From Clostridium disporicum (GTDB lineage: Bacteria > Bacillota > Clostridia > Clostridiales > Clostridiaceae): a DNA stretch of 64,000 nt. Every line of letters begins with the position of its first letter. The first letter of the stretch is position 1. The notes below the pieces were generated by a model. That model was given only the letters and a program-made list of their open reading frames with translations, searched no databases and was not told the DNA's origin. The stretch lies in assembly GCF_001405015.1 (NCBI RefSeq), contig NZ_CYZX01000017.1, positions 1-64,000 of the forward strand. Reading direction: 5' to 3'. The translations under genes were made by a program, and so were the position numbers. Positions 35,032 through 45,888 of the stretch are shown in pieces.

Positions 35032-36603
35032 ATGGGCTTAAAATTTGAATATGATAATATTCCAGCAGTGAAAACAACAGCAGGATTTGTGAAAGGTTAT
35101 CGATATGATGATATATATACTTTTAAAGGTATCCCTTATGCTTATGCAGATCGATTTCAAATGCCAACAGATCCTAGATCATGGGAAGGTGTATTAGATA
35201 CAACGTCTTATGGACGAGTTGCTCCATTAATGGTTCCAGATAATCCAAAAGGAGAAATGCTTGTACCACATATGTATTGGCCTGAAGATGAACATTGTCA
35301 ATATATTAATGTGTGGACAAATAATTTAGATTCTAATGCAAAAAAACCAGTTCTTGTTTGGATTCATGGTGGAGGATATTTTGCAGGTTCTTCAATTGAA
35401 CAACTTGCTTATGATGGAGCAAATATGAGTAAACATGGTGATGTTGTGGTTGTTTCATTAAATCACCGTTTAAATATCTTAGGATTTATGGATTTATCTC
35501 CATTTGGTGAAAAATATAAAAATTCTGCTAATGCTGGACTTGCTGATATAGTTGCTGCTTTAAAATGGATTAATGAAAACATTGTTCAATTTGGTGGAGA
35601 TCCAGAAAATGTGACTTTATTTGGCCAATCAGGTGGTGGAATGAAAATTGGAGCATTAATGCAAATACCAAGTGCGAAAGGTCTATTCCATAAAGGAATT
35701 ATTATGAGTGGTGTTGCTGGGGACTTTATGAAACCTTGTGAAGATGGAGATGGACGTGCCATTGTAACTGCAATGTTGGAAGAATTACAGATTCCAGTAA
35801 GTGAAGTTGAAAAAATAGAAACAGTTCCTTATCAAATGCTAGTAGGTGCTTATTTAAAAGTTGTTCAAGATGTAGCTAAAACAGGTGCTTATGTTGGAAA
35901 TAATCCAATGATTAATGATTACTTCCTTGGAGAAGCACAAATGACTGGATTCAGTGAACAAGCAAAAAATACACCTTTAATGGTTGGAACAGTATTTGGT
36001 GAATTCAACAGTTTTGCTCCTAGTCAAATAAACAAATATGAACTAAGTGAAGAACAAATGATTGAAATGATAAAAGAGCGTTTCCAAGATAAAACATCTG
36101 AGATTGTCGAAGCATTTAAACAAGCATATCCTGATAAAAAAATTATTGATGTGTTAAGTTTAGATATGGTGTTCCGTCCATTAAGCAAGAATTTGGTACA
36201 TGCAAAATCTAAGTATAGTGAAGCACCTACATATACGTATGTATTTTCATTGGACTTCCCTTGCTATCATGGTAAATCAGCATGGCATTGTGCAGATATT
36301 CCATTTGTGTTCCATAACATTGATAAAGTACCAGTAGCAAACATAGAAGGTGTTAGTGAAGAATTACAAGACAACATGTTTAAAGCAATTATAGAGTTTG
36401 CGAAAACTGGAAATCCAAATCATGAAGGTATTCCTCAATGGAATCCATGTACACCTACAGATGAATCAACAATGATTTTTGATAAAACATGTGAAGTTCG
36501 CCATAATTTTGATGATGAAATTTTAAGAGTGTTAAAAGAAGCACTTCCAGAGATAACCTTAGAAACTATATTAGCAACTATGGGAGATGAAGTTCAGCAT
36601 TAG
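35032..36603 (+). CDS. type B carboxylesterase
   Basis: The 523-residue alpha/beta hydrolase shows the carboxylesterase B signature: YTFKGIPYAYADRFQMP, PVLVWIHGGGYFAGSS (oxyanion HGGG), ENVTLFGQSGGGMKIGALM (nucleophile Ser in GQSGG), and HCADIPFVF with the catalytic His (~residue 422). No signal peptide is visible, so it acts in the cytoplasm on an imported ester, perhaps an acylated glycoside brought in by the next gene's symporter. Arginine codons are mostly CGN rather than AGA, unlike rhaA. Confidence 0.87.
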   Translation: MGLKFEYDNIPAVKTTAGFVKGYRYDDIYTFKGIPYAYADRFQMPTDPRSWEGVLDTTSYGRVAPLMVPDNPKGEMLVPHMYWPEDEHCQYINVWTNNLDSNAKKPVLVWIHGGGYFAGSSIEQLAYDGANMSKHGDVVVVSLNHRLNILGFMDLSPFGEKYKNSANAGLADIVAALKWINENIVQFGGDPENVTLFGQSGGGMKIGALMQIPSAKGLFHKGIIMSGVAGDFMKPCEDGDGRAIVTAMLEELQIPVSEVEKIETVPYQMLVGAYLKVVQDVAKTGAYVGNNPMINDYFLGEAQMTGFSEQAKNTPLMVGTVFGEFNSFAPSQINKYELSEEQMIEMIKERFQDKTSEIVEAFKQAYPDKKIIDVLSLDMVFRPLSKNLVHAKSKYSEAPTYTYVFSLDFPCYHGKSAWHCADIPFVFHNIDKVPVANIEGVSEELQDNMFKAIIEFAKTGNPNHEGIPQWNPCTPTDESTMIFDKTCEVRHNFDDEILRVLKEALPEITLETILATMGDEVQH

Positions 36604-36641
36604 CAAAAAAACAAAGGTATAAAAGGATAGGGAGGTATATT

Positions 36642-38015
36642 ATGAAAACAGTAGAGTCTGTTTATACAGAAAAAATAGGGGTTGGAGAAAAACTAGCATA
36701 TGGTTGTGGAGATTTAGCAAGTAACTTAGTTATGGTTCTTACAGGGACATACATTTCATTTTTCTATACAGATGCACTTGGACTTAATGTAGGTATTGTT
36801 GGAACTTTAATATTAATATCACGTTTTTTTGATGGTTTTACAGATATAATTATGGGATTTATTATGGATAAAACTAAGTCAAAGCATGGTAAAGCACGTG
36901 CATGGATGCTTTGGCTTGCAATTCCTTTTGGGGTATGTACGGCGCTTTTAACTATGGTTCCTAACTTGGGTAATGTTGGGAAGTATATATATGTATTTAT
37001 ATCTTATAACGTTGTTACTACATTTTTATATACGGCAATTAATATTCCTTATGGTGCATTAAATTCACTTATGACTAGAGATCAGACTCAACGTGAAACT
37101 ATTAATGTATTCCGTATGACTATGGCTCAAATTGGCGGATTAATTATAAATGCACTAACACTTCCATTTGTAAATGCAGTTGGAGGATCAACAAATCAAT
37201 CTGCATGGATGATAGTTTCTAGTGTTTACGGTATTCTTGCTACTTTATTATTTTTACTTTGCTTTGTTAAGACAAAAGAGCGTGTAAATGTAGTTTCAGA
37301 TGAAGATCGTAAAATTGGATTTATTAAAACTCTAAAATTAATGATAAAAAATGATGCTTGGCTTCTTATATGTGCTATATGGGTTGTAAATATTCTTGGT
37401 ATGGCTATAGGAATGGGAGTTGGTGTTTATTATGCAAAATATATTCTTCATAGTGAAGCATACTTCGGATTTTTAGCTGTTATTCAGCAAGGAGTTTCAA
37501 TTGTATTAATGGCAATGATGATGCCATTTGTTAAAAAATTTGGAAAGCGTAATGTAGCTCTTGTTGGAACTATAATTTCTCTTATTTCACAACTTCTTAT
37601 AATAGTAAATCCAACATCATTTTCATGGTTAGTAGTTTGTAACATAGTAAAAGGTATTGGGGCAGCACCATTAATGGCAACATTGTTTGCAATGATGGCA
37701 GATTCTATTGAGTATGGTCATTGGAAGACTGGAGTACGTATTGAAGGTACATTATACAGTGCGACAACATTTGGAGCAAAAGTCGGAGGAGGAGTTGGAA
37801 TGGTAGTTGCAACAACTGTTCTTGGAATGGCAGGATATAATGGTGCACTTGCAGTTCAAAGTGAGTCTGCCATTACAGCAATTTCTAATTTATATATTTA
37901 TGCTCCTATAATCTTCCTTGTAATTCTTCCTATACTTTATTGCTTCTACAAGCTTGATAAGCAATATCCACAAGTTATGAAAGAGTTAGCTGAACGTGAA
38001 GATAAAAATAAGTAA
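36642..38015 (+). CDS. GPH-family sugar:cation symporter
   Basis: The 457-residue protein has about twelve membrane segments and the glycoside-pentoside-hexuronide signature FDGFTDIIMGFIMDKTKSKH with GKARAW, plus IPYGALNSLMTRDQTQRE. It would take up a glycoside with Na+ or H+. Nine of its ten arginine codons are CGT and one is AGA, the reverse of the local norm, which hints at foreign origin or strong expression. AGGGAGG precedes the ATG. It ends the ROK-esterase-GPH operon. Confidence 0.88.
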   Translation: MKTVESVYTEKIGVGEKLAYGCGDLASNLVMVLTGTYISFFYTDALGLNVGIVGTLILISRFFDGFTDIIMGFIMDKTKSKHGKARAWMLWLAIPFGVCTALLTMVPNLGNVGKYIYVFISYNVVTTFLYTAINIPYGALNSLMTRDQTQRETINVFRMTMAQIGGLIINALTLPFVNAVGGSTNQSAWMIVSSVYGILATLLFLLCFVKTKERVNVVSDEDRKIGFIKTLKLMIKNDAWLLICAIWVVNILGMAIGMGVGVYYAKYILHSEAYFGFLAVIQQGVSIVLMAMMMPFVKKFGKRNVALVGTIISLISQLLIIVNPTSFSWLVVCNIVKGIGAAPLMATLFAMMADSIEYGHWKTGVRIEGTLYSATTFGAKVGGGVGMVVATTVLGMAGYNGALAVQSESAITAISNLYIYAPIIFLVILPILYCFYKLDKQYPQVMKELAEREDKNK

Positions 38016-38030
38016 AATTTAAAGTGTAAA

Positions 38031-38066
38031 AAACTAGCTAATCACTATGATTAGTTGGTTTTTTTG
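38031..38066 (+). terminator. terminator of the ROK-esterase-GPH operon
   Basis: AAACTAGCTAATC and GATTAGTTGGTTT form a 13-bp stem with two G-T pairs, then TTTTTG. Confidence 0.75.
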
Positions 38067-38425
38067 TATTTACAAGCATCTATTTTTTTATAAGAGGATT
38101 ATCTATTCATAGGAATGACTTCAAGAAAGTAAATTAAAGAATATTACTTTTAAATAAAATACTCGTAAATGATGATTAAATATAAAAAAACAAACCAAAC
38201 TGATCATTTTATACAATAACAAGCAAAACAAAATTTAGGAATGAAATAGATAAATATGATGAAAGATAAATATAGGGTAAATTAAGTAAGGAAATAATTT
38301 GATGGTAAAAAATGTTTATATATAGTTTTTAATTATGTATAATTTATTTATAAAAACAATTATATTTAATATTTAGTATAGTATCTATAAATTATATAAA
38401 GTTAAATTAGGAGAGGAATATAGAT
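38067..38425. other. gene-free stretch containing repeat copy 2
   Basis: No frame with a ribosome binding site was seen before the PAQR gene at 38426. Apart from the 37-bp repeat at 38140-38176 the sequence is featureless AT-rich DNA. Confidence 0.3.
38140..38176 (+). repeat. 37-bp direct repeat, copy 2
   Basis: Identical to 31290-31326 over 37 bases, in the same orientation. It lies just behind the terminator of the GPH operon, while copy 1 lies ahead of the AIM24 gene. Confidence 0.8.
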
Positions 38426-39097
38426 ATGAAGCAAGAAAAGGAAAAGAGAAAGAAACAAATTAAAGCGTTAAATGAACCTCCAAAGCTTACGATTTTAGAA
38501 GAGGTTGGTAATGCAGTTGTCCATGGTATAGGAGCAGGGCTTGCAATAGCGGGATTTATTCTACTTCTATTAAAATCAGATACAGGTCTTAAGGTGATGG
38601 CATCTTGTTTTTATGGGATAAGTTTATTTCTATTAATGATTATGAGTACCTTATATCATGCTTTTAAAAGTGGGTCTAAGGTAAAACGCTTATGGAGAAG
38701 GTTTGATTATTGTTCTATTTATCTTTTAATTGGAGGAACATTCGCACCGTTGTACCTAGTGTATTGGGGGAATACCCTTGGAATAATTATTTTCTCTATA
38801 CAATGGGCCTTAATTGTTTTAGGGATAGTGATGATTAGCGTTTTTGGACCAGGAAGATTTAAATGGTTACATTTTTCTTTATATTTTATAATTGGATGGA
38901 GTGGATTAGTGTTCTTGCCAGACTGGTTTCATAATAACAGACCACTTATGTGGATGATTTTAATTGGTGGGGTTGTATATACTGTTGGAATGATTCCATT
39001 TACAAAAGATAAAAAGTATTCACATTTTATATGGCACTTTTTTGTGATGATAGGTGCAATTCTGCATTGGATTGGTATTTATTATTACATTTATTAA
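38426..39097 (+). CDS. PAQR/hemolysin III-type membrane protein (TrhA-like)
   Basis: The 223-residue protein has seven predicted membrane helices and the family's metal-binding motifs: NAVVHGIGAGLAIAGFILLL, MSTLYHAFKSGSK (His), and HFIWHFFVMIGAILHWIGIY (the late His pair). Bacterial members (TrhA) affect membrane fluidity homeostasis and may act as ceramidase-like hydrolases; the hemolysin label is historical. A charged N-terminal tail (KQEKEKRKKQ) stays in the cytoplasm. AGGAGAGG precedes the ATG. Confidence 0.88.
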   Translation: MKQEKEKRKKQIKALNEPPKLTILEEVGNAVVHGIGAGLAIAGFILLLLKSDTGLKVMASCFYGISLFLLMIMSTLYHAFKSGSKVKRLWRRFDYCSIYLLIGGTFAPLYLVYWGNTLGIIIFSIQWALIVLGIVMISVFGPGRFKWLHFSLYFIIGWSGLVFLPDWFHNNRPLMWMILIGGVVYTVGMIPFTKDKKYSHFIWHFFVMIGAILHWIGIYYYIY

Positions 39098-39111
39098 AAT
39101 ATAAAAAAGAT

Positions 39112-39142
39112 AAGGAGCTTCGTGTTATATGATGCTCCTTTT
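39112..39142 (+). terminator. terminator after the PAQR gene
   Basis: AAGGAGC / GCTCCTT with a 15-base loop and TTTTAA behind. Confidence 0.65.
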
Positions 39143-39187
39143 AATATAAAGTATAAAGTTTAATGATTTTATTAATAAAAATACTTA

Positions 39188-39964
39188 TTATATTAATTTT
39201 ATTAAAATAGTTACTATTCCAAGAATTCCAAGACATGTACCTACAATTCTATTTAATTTTTTAATCTCACACTTATTTGCAAACTTTGCACTAACATATG
39301 CACCAATAAGACAAAAGATTGTAACTAATAACATAGGAATAGGTTGTAGTATAGCTCCCATAGAGATATGACTTATTGCACCGGTTAAAGCAATAAGAGT
39401 CATAATCATAGTGCTTGTCCCTACAGCAACTTTTAAATTATAACCAAGAAGTAATGTAAATACTGTAAGCATTAAAATTCCTCCGCCACTTCCAGTAAAT
39501 CCACAAATCCAACCGATAGCACATCCCAAAAACATTGCTTGTAGGATCTTTTTCTTACTTATTTGATTTATTCCAGATTTTGCATCATGACCTTTTTCAA
39601 TAGGTTTTACTAAAAACTTTATCCCAAGAAAAATTGTAGTTGCCATAGAAATATAGCCTAGGCCATCGGGTTGTGACTGTGAGAAAAGATATCCGCTATA
39701 GCTACCAATGATAGATCCTATAAAAGCTGTTATTGTAACAAGCATTCCATTCTTTAAATCAATATTTCTATTTTTATAATAAGTGTACGCTGTCAATAGA
39801 CTAGCAAGCACATCTGCTGAAAGTGCTACTGTTACAGCATCATAACTCTGCCATCCACATACACTAACAAGCAAAGGGGTAATAACTACTGCTGCAGAAA
39901 GACCAGCAAGTCCTGTTACAACACCTGCCACAATTCCTGCTAAAATATAAACAAGATATAACAT
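39188..39964 (-). CDS. TauE/SafE-family anion exporter
   Basis: The 258-residue membrane protein has eight predicted helices and the two TauE/SafE repeats (AGIVAGVVTGLAGLSAAVVI, and GCAIGWICGFTGSGGGILML). Members move sulfite, sulfoacetate or related organic anions across the membrane; the substrate is not identifiable here. AAGGAGAG precedes the ATG on the minus strand. It converges on the PAQR gene and is divergent from the polysaccharide deacetylase gene. Confidence 0.85.
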   Translation of the reverse strand: MLYLVYILAGIVAGVVTGLAGLSAAVVITPLLVSVCGWQSYDAVTVALSADVLASLLTAYTYYKNRNIDLKNGMLVTITAFIGSIIGSYSGYLFSQSQPDGLGYISMATTIFLGIKFLVKPIEKGHDAKSGINQISKKKILQAMFLGCAIGWICGFTGSGGGILMLTVFTLLLGYNLKVAVGTSTMIMTLIALTGAISHISMGAILQPIPMLLVTIFCLIGAYVSAKFANKCEIKKLNRIVGTCLGILGIVTILIKLI

Positions 39965-40237
39965 GACATACTCTCCTTTTAATACTAATATTGTTTCAGT
40001 TTACATCTTAACATTTTACATTATATAACAATCGTTCGCAATTTAATTAATAATATATTAACAATTAATTTAGATTATAGTCTATAAACTCTTTTGCTAA
40101 TGGTATTTTTAACTCAACTACCATTGGGTATTAATTATTGTAATAGGGAATCGGTTGAGGAAGATACAAAAGCTTTTTTACTTTAAATATATTTTGATAT
40201 AATTTAATTAAAGATAGATATATATGAGGAGAATAAT

Positions 40238-41065
40238 ATGAGAAAAACAAGATTTTTATATCAGCATGGTAAAAGTAAAGCTTTAACAATAAGCTATGAT
40301 GATGGTGTTCAATTTGATGAGAAATTAGTAGAAATACTTAATAGATATAAATTAAAGGCCACATTTAATGTTAATTCAGGTATTAAGCCAGGAACTACTT
40401 GGATAAATAAAGGTATAGATGTAACAAGAATAAATTTAGTGGAAAATAAAGATCTTTATAAAGAACATGAGATAGCAATTCATACTTTAACACATCCACA
40501 TTTAGAGAAATTAAATGAAAATGAGATTCTTAAAGAAGTTTTAGAAGATAAAATTAACTTAGAAAGAATTTATGGAGGAGTAATTAGAGGAATGTCTTAT
40601 CCTTTTGGAACATATAACTCAAAGGTTAAAGATATTATTAGAACATGCGGAGTTGACTATTCAAGAACTGTTGTTGAAAATGAGGATTTTACATTGCCAA
40701 ATGATTTTCTAGAATGGCATTCAACTTGTAGACATGCTAATCCAAGATTAATGGAAATAACAAAGAGATTCTTAGAAAAAGAAGATGGTGAGTTAGATTT
40801 ATTTTATATTTGGGGACATAGTTATGAATTTGAAGTTGATAATAATTGGGAGCTTATTGAAGAGTTTGCTGAGAAGGTCAGTAATAAAGAAGATATTTGG
40901 TACGCAACAAATATAGAAGTTTATGATTATATAACTGCTGTTAGGTCGCTTAAGTTTTCTGGAAATAAGTCAAGAGTTTACAATCCAAGTGCTTTAGACG
41001 TATGGATTAGTGTTGATGGAAAAACTGTAAAAATAGACTCAAGAGAAACAATTGAATTATTATAA
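40238..41065 (+). CDS. polysaccharide deacetylase-family protein
   Basis: The 275-residue protein carries the NodB homology fold: ALTISYDDGVQFDEKL (catalytic Asp and metal Asp), HTLTHPHLEKLNENEI (metal His pair), SYPFGTYNSKVKDI, and FYIWGHSYEFEVDN. It lacks a signal peptide and the C-terminal ~45 residues are a small beta domain. Cytoplasmic members may deacetylate small sugars or amides rather than cell-wall polymers. AGGAG precedes the ATG. A hairpin at 40099-40125 (AATGGTA/TACCATT) lies ahead of it in the 273-base divergent region. Confidence 0.82.
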   Translation: MRKTRFLYQHGKSKALTISYDDGVQFDEKLVEILNRYKLKATFNVNSGIKPGTTWINKGIDVTRINLVENKDLYKEHEIAIHTLTHPHLEKLNENEILKEVLEDKINLERIYGGVIRGMSYPFGTYNSKVKDIIRTCGVDYSRTVVENEDFTLPNDFLEWHSTCRHANPRLMEITKRFLEKEDGELDLFYIWGHSYEFEVDNNWELIEEFAEKVSNKEDIWYATNIEVYDYITAVRSLKFSGNKSRVYNPSALDVWISVDGKTVKIDSRETIELL

Positions 41066-41066
41066 A

Positions 41067-41101
41067 AGTAGAATCTTGATTTATTCTAGTAAGATTCTAC
41101 T
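41067..41101 (+). terminator. terminator of the deacetylase gene
   Basis: AGTAGAATCTT and AAGATTCTACT form a perfect 11-bp stem; AAATTTT follows. Confidence 0.75.
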
Positions 41102-41180
41102 AAATTTTAAATATCAGTTGCTGTTAGCAAACAAAAACAAGTTTTTATAGGATGTTTTATAAATAATAAAAAATAACCTA

Positions 41181-41236
41181 ATAAAATAAACAAAAGGTTC
41201 TAAATGCTTATATTTAGAACCTTTTGTTTATTTTAT
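41181..41236. terminator. perfect 25-bp hairpin overlapping a stop codon
   Basis: Arms 41181-41205 and 41212-41236 are exact reverse complements around a 6-base loop (GCTTAT). The arm contains AACAAAAGGTTCTAAAT. The TAA of the minus-strand HNH gene (41233-41235) is inside the stem. It can terminate transcription from both sides. Confidence 0.75.
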
Positions 41237-41895
41237 TGATTTTCTTCTTCATGATTTTTAAGTATCAAATTAGATCTTCTATTATCTAGCGGATTATGAT
41301 TCTTAAATTCTATATATTGATTTTCTTGAGGTTTCATAATAACCTTCCAAAGAGGAAGTCTACCTTCAGGAGTATTTGCAACAACTGAAACATTACCATG
41401 AGTTTTATGAAGAACCCAACTATAAGTATCGTTTATTACTAAAGCTAAGTCTTCTTTAGATATTAATGCATAGCCTTCTTTTTTATCAAGTTTATCCTTT
41501 AATATTATAGAAATAGTATTTTCGTCTTTTTCTTCGTATTCATTACCACTATTCTTTTTAGCTATATCTAAATTACATCTTCTATTATCTAAAGTGTCAC
41601 CATTTAAATATTTTATAGGTGCCTTTGGACTAACCTTTAACAGTACGCTTGCTATGCTTTGCTTTAAAGGCTTATTTTTGCTATTTTTCTTGGTTTTACT
41701 TATATTTTGAGCTATATAATTGTTATAATCTTTATTCCATTCTGCAAACCAAGTTCCCATATCATTTATTAAAGCTAAATCATCCTCATCTATTTTTGTA
41801 ATAAGTTCTGTTCCGTCTTTTTTTAGAATTGTAATGTAAACAACATTATCTTTTACTTCATAAGAGTTTCCTATATTTTTATATATCGGTTTCAT
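41233..41895 (-). CDS. protein with two tandem HNH-like modules
   Basis: The 220-residue protein repeats one layout twice: a beta-rich AP2-like segment (LALINDMGTWFAEWNKDYNN; LALVINDTYSWVLHKTHG) followed by an HNH_3-like loop (YLNGDTLDNRRCNL; FKNHNPLDNRRSNL). The leading His of the HNH motif is replaced (YLNGD, FKNHN), so nuclease activity is doubtful and DNA binding is more likely. Related proteins occur in homing endonucleases and phages. AGGTG precedes the ATG. It is transcribed alone. Confidence 0.65.
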   Translation of the reverse strand: MKPIYKNIGNSYEVKDNVVYITILKKDGTELITKIDEDDLALINDMGTWFAEWNKDYNNYIAQNISKTKKNSKNKPLKQSIASVLLKVSPKAPIKYLNGDTLDNRRCNLDIAKKNSGNEYEEKDENTISIILKDKLDKKEGYALISKEDLALVINDTYSWVLHKTHGNVSVVANTPEGRLPLWKVIMKPQENQYIEFKNHNPLDNRRSNLILKNHEEENQ

Positions 41896-42181
41896 TTTTA
41901 CACCTCATAATATCTATATTTTATTAATTTTTTATTTGTCCACAAAATAATACTTTTAACTACTTACTTTATTATAGACTAAAATCTAATTATGTAAACT
42001 ATATTATATAATATGTATTCAAATATTTTCCATAGAGTAATAACTGGTTAAAAAGTATGAAATTATAAAAAAAGTATTAATTTATTAGTAATTTCTTCAT
42101 ACAAAATTTTATTTAATGTATAATTGAAAATATATCATATAGCTTATGATAAAATTTAATATACAAAAGGGGAGATTTATT

Positions 42182-42574
42182 ATGAAAAAGCTTATAAAGG
42201 TGATGTCATTAGTTTTATGTTTAAGCTTATTAATAAGTTGTGGTACCGAGAAGCTTAGTGATAAGTATAATGAGGAAGAAATAAAGGTAGTATCAGAACA
42301 AATAATAAATAATTTGAATCATAATAATTATGAGGCAGTTTATGATATGAGTACAGATGCTTTAAAAGAAACCATTTCTGAAGGAACATTAGAAAGTATA
42401 TGGACAGGCATTAGCGAACATGTAGGAGCTTTTAAAAAAATATTAAATTATGAAGTAAGAGAAAAAGATGGAAATCCAGTAACTGCTGTTAAGACGGAAT
42501 ATCTTGAGAAAAATGTAAGATTTATTTTTGTATTTACAGAAGATTTAAAGCTAGATGCAATGGATATAAATTAG
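42182..42574 (+). CDS. DUF3887-like lipoprotein
   Basis: The 130-residue protein starts behind GGGGAG at ATG 42182. A lipoprotein signal ends in LISC (Cys ~residue 19). The mature part is NTF2-like in pattern: SEQIINNLNHNNYEAVYDMS, then WTGISEHVGAFKKILNYEV, which suits the DUF3887 family. It would be anchored outside the membrane. Function unknown. A 24-codon frame (GTG 42612) follows without a convincing ribosome binding site. Confidence 0.7.
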   Translation: MKKLIKVMSLVLCLSLLISCGTEKLSDKYNEEEIKVVSEQIINNLNHNNYEAVYDMSTDALKETISEGTLESIWTGISEHVGAFKKILNYEVREKDGNPVTAVKTEYLEKNVRFIFVFTEDLKLDAMDIN

Positions 42575-42726
42575 TAGAAAGATATTACTAAAAGATCATA
42601 CAAATTATTGTGTGATAAATTTTGCTAAAAATGATAATGAAGAAGCTTTGGAAAAGTTAAATAATGCATTAGATAAGAGTAAGTGATATAATGTATTGAC
42701 TAAAGAAAAAAAGGAGTAATTTTATA

Positions 42727-43332
42727 ATGGAATTAAGCATAAATGAAATTAATGAGCTAAGTGCAGTAGAACTTTTAGAAAGAGCTTATGGTAAAAAGTT
42801 AGAAAGTAAGAAAACTGTATTGGAATATATAGAAATAGTAAAATTTTTAAGAGATCCTGAAGTTAATCCAGAAAAGGTTCAAGAAACATACAATCTTATA
42901 TACAACAGTATAGATAAAATGAATGATTCAGTAAAACCAAATACTATAATGTTCTTAATGAATGCTTTAAAGGCTCAGTTGGGTAAATTTGTAAGTGATA
43001 AAGATCCTAAAAAAGAACATGGATTTATCAAATACTTTAAGCTAGCATATCCAGCGAAGATGAGAGGTAAGGGATTTACAAGAGTTCTTATGAATATAAA
43101 TAATATAACAGATGAGCAGATATGGACTACTATTACGTATATTAATAGAGGCTATATAAAGAGGGAAATATATCTTACTGGTGATGACAAAATAGCTATA
43201 AAAGAGATGGTAGGAAAGTTAGTTGCAAAGAATAATATTAAATATGTTAATCAAGTAAAGAGTATGGAAAAATTACTAAGTGCTTTAGGTATTAAAGTAA
43301 TAAATGTAGATGGTAAGTTTAAAATAAAATAA
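42727..43332 (+). CDS. protein of unknown function
   Basis: The 201-residue product is mostly helical, basic in the middle (KDPKKEHGFIKYFKLAYPAK) and without signal peptide or membrane helices. Blocks worth searching with are DKMNDSVKPNTIMFLMNALK and VNQVKSMEKLLSALGIKVIN. AAAGGAG precedes the ATG at 42727, and a strong terminator follows, so it is a genuine single-gene unit. I do not recognise a family. Confidence 0.75.
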   Translation: MELSINEINELSAVELLERAYGKKLESKKTVLEYIEIVKFLRDPEVNPEKVQETYNLIYNSIDKMNDSVKPNTIMFLMNALKAQLGKFVSDKDPKKEHGFIKYFKLAYPAKMRGKGFTRVLMNINNITDEQIWTTITYINRGYIKREIYLTGDDKIAIKEMVGKLVAKNNIKYVNQVKSMEKLLSALGIKVINVDGKFKIK

Positions 43333-43343
43333 ATGTTAAATTA

Positions 43344-43384
43344 CCCCAAAGGTTTGTAAAAATATAAGCCTTTGGGGCATTTTT
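43344..43384 (+). terminator. strong terminator
   Basis: CCCCAAAGG and CCTTTGGGG form a 9-bp GC-rich stem with a 16-base loop, followed by CATTTTTATTTT. Confidence 0.85.
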
Positions 43385-43452
43385 ATTTTCAAATTGTATT
43401 TTGGATTAGAGAAATAAAAGCTTTTAATCATAACATTAATATTACGTATTAA

Positions 43453-43467
43453 TTAAAATAATTAGTT
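43453..43467 (+). promoter_or_regulatory. possible PerR box before katG
   Basis: TTAAAATAATTAGTT matches 11 of 14 defined positions of the PerR consensus TTATAATNATTATAA. It lies 64 bases ahead of the katG start. In such AT-rich DNA a chance match is plausible. Confidence 0.3.
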
Positions 43468-43527
43468 AAATTATGAATATAATACAGTAACGGCATTAAT
43501 TTGTTAAATTAAATATAAGGAGGATAA

Positions 43528-45726
<2,199 letters not shown>

Positions 45727-45757
45727 AAACTAGACCTTGAAGGTCCAGTAAATTTCC

Positions 45758-45784
45758 AGTGGCAAGCAGTTGCTTGTCACTTTT
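45758..45784 (+). terminator. terminator after katG
   Basis: AGTGGCAAGCA-GT-TGCTTGTCACT with one bulge and TTTTG. A small palindrome GACCTTGAAGGTC lies just before it (45733-45745). Confidence 0.65.
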
Positions 45785-45888
45785 GTAGGAACTAATATAC
45801 ATTATTGACTTATACTGTGTCAAATTATATAATTATTTCCAATTAGTAAAATAAATAGAAATATAAGTAATTTGGGGATGGTATAAAA

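Noticed and set aside
42612..42686. 24-codon frame after the DUF3887-like gene
   Set aside because: No ribosome binding site and no family; at best a fragment.
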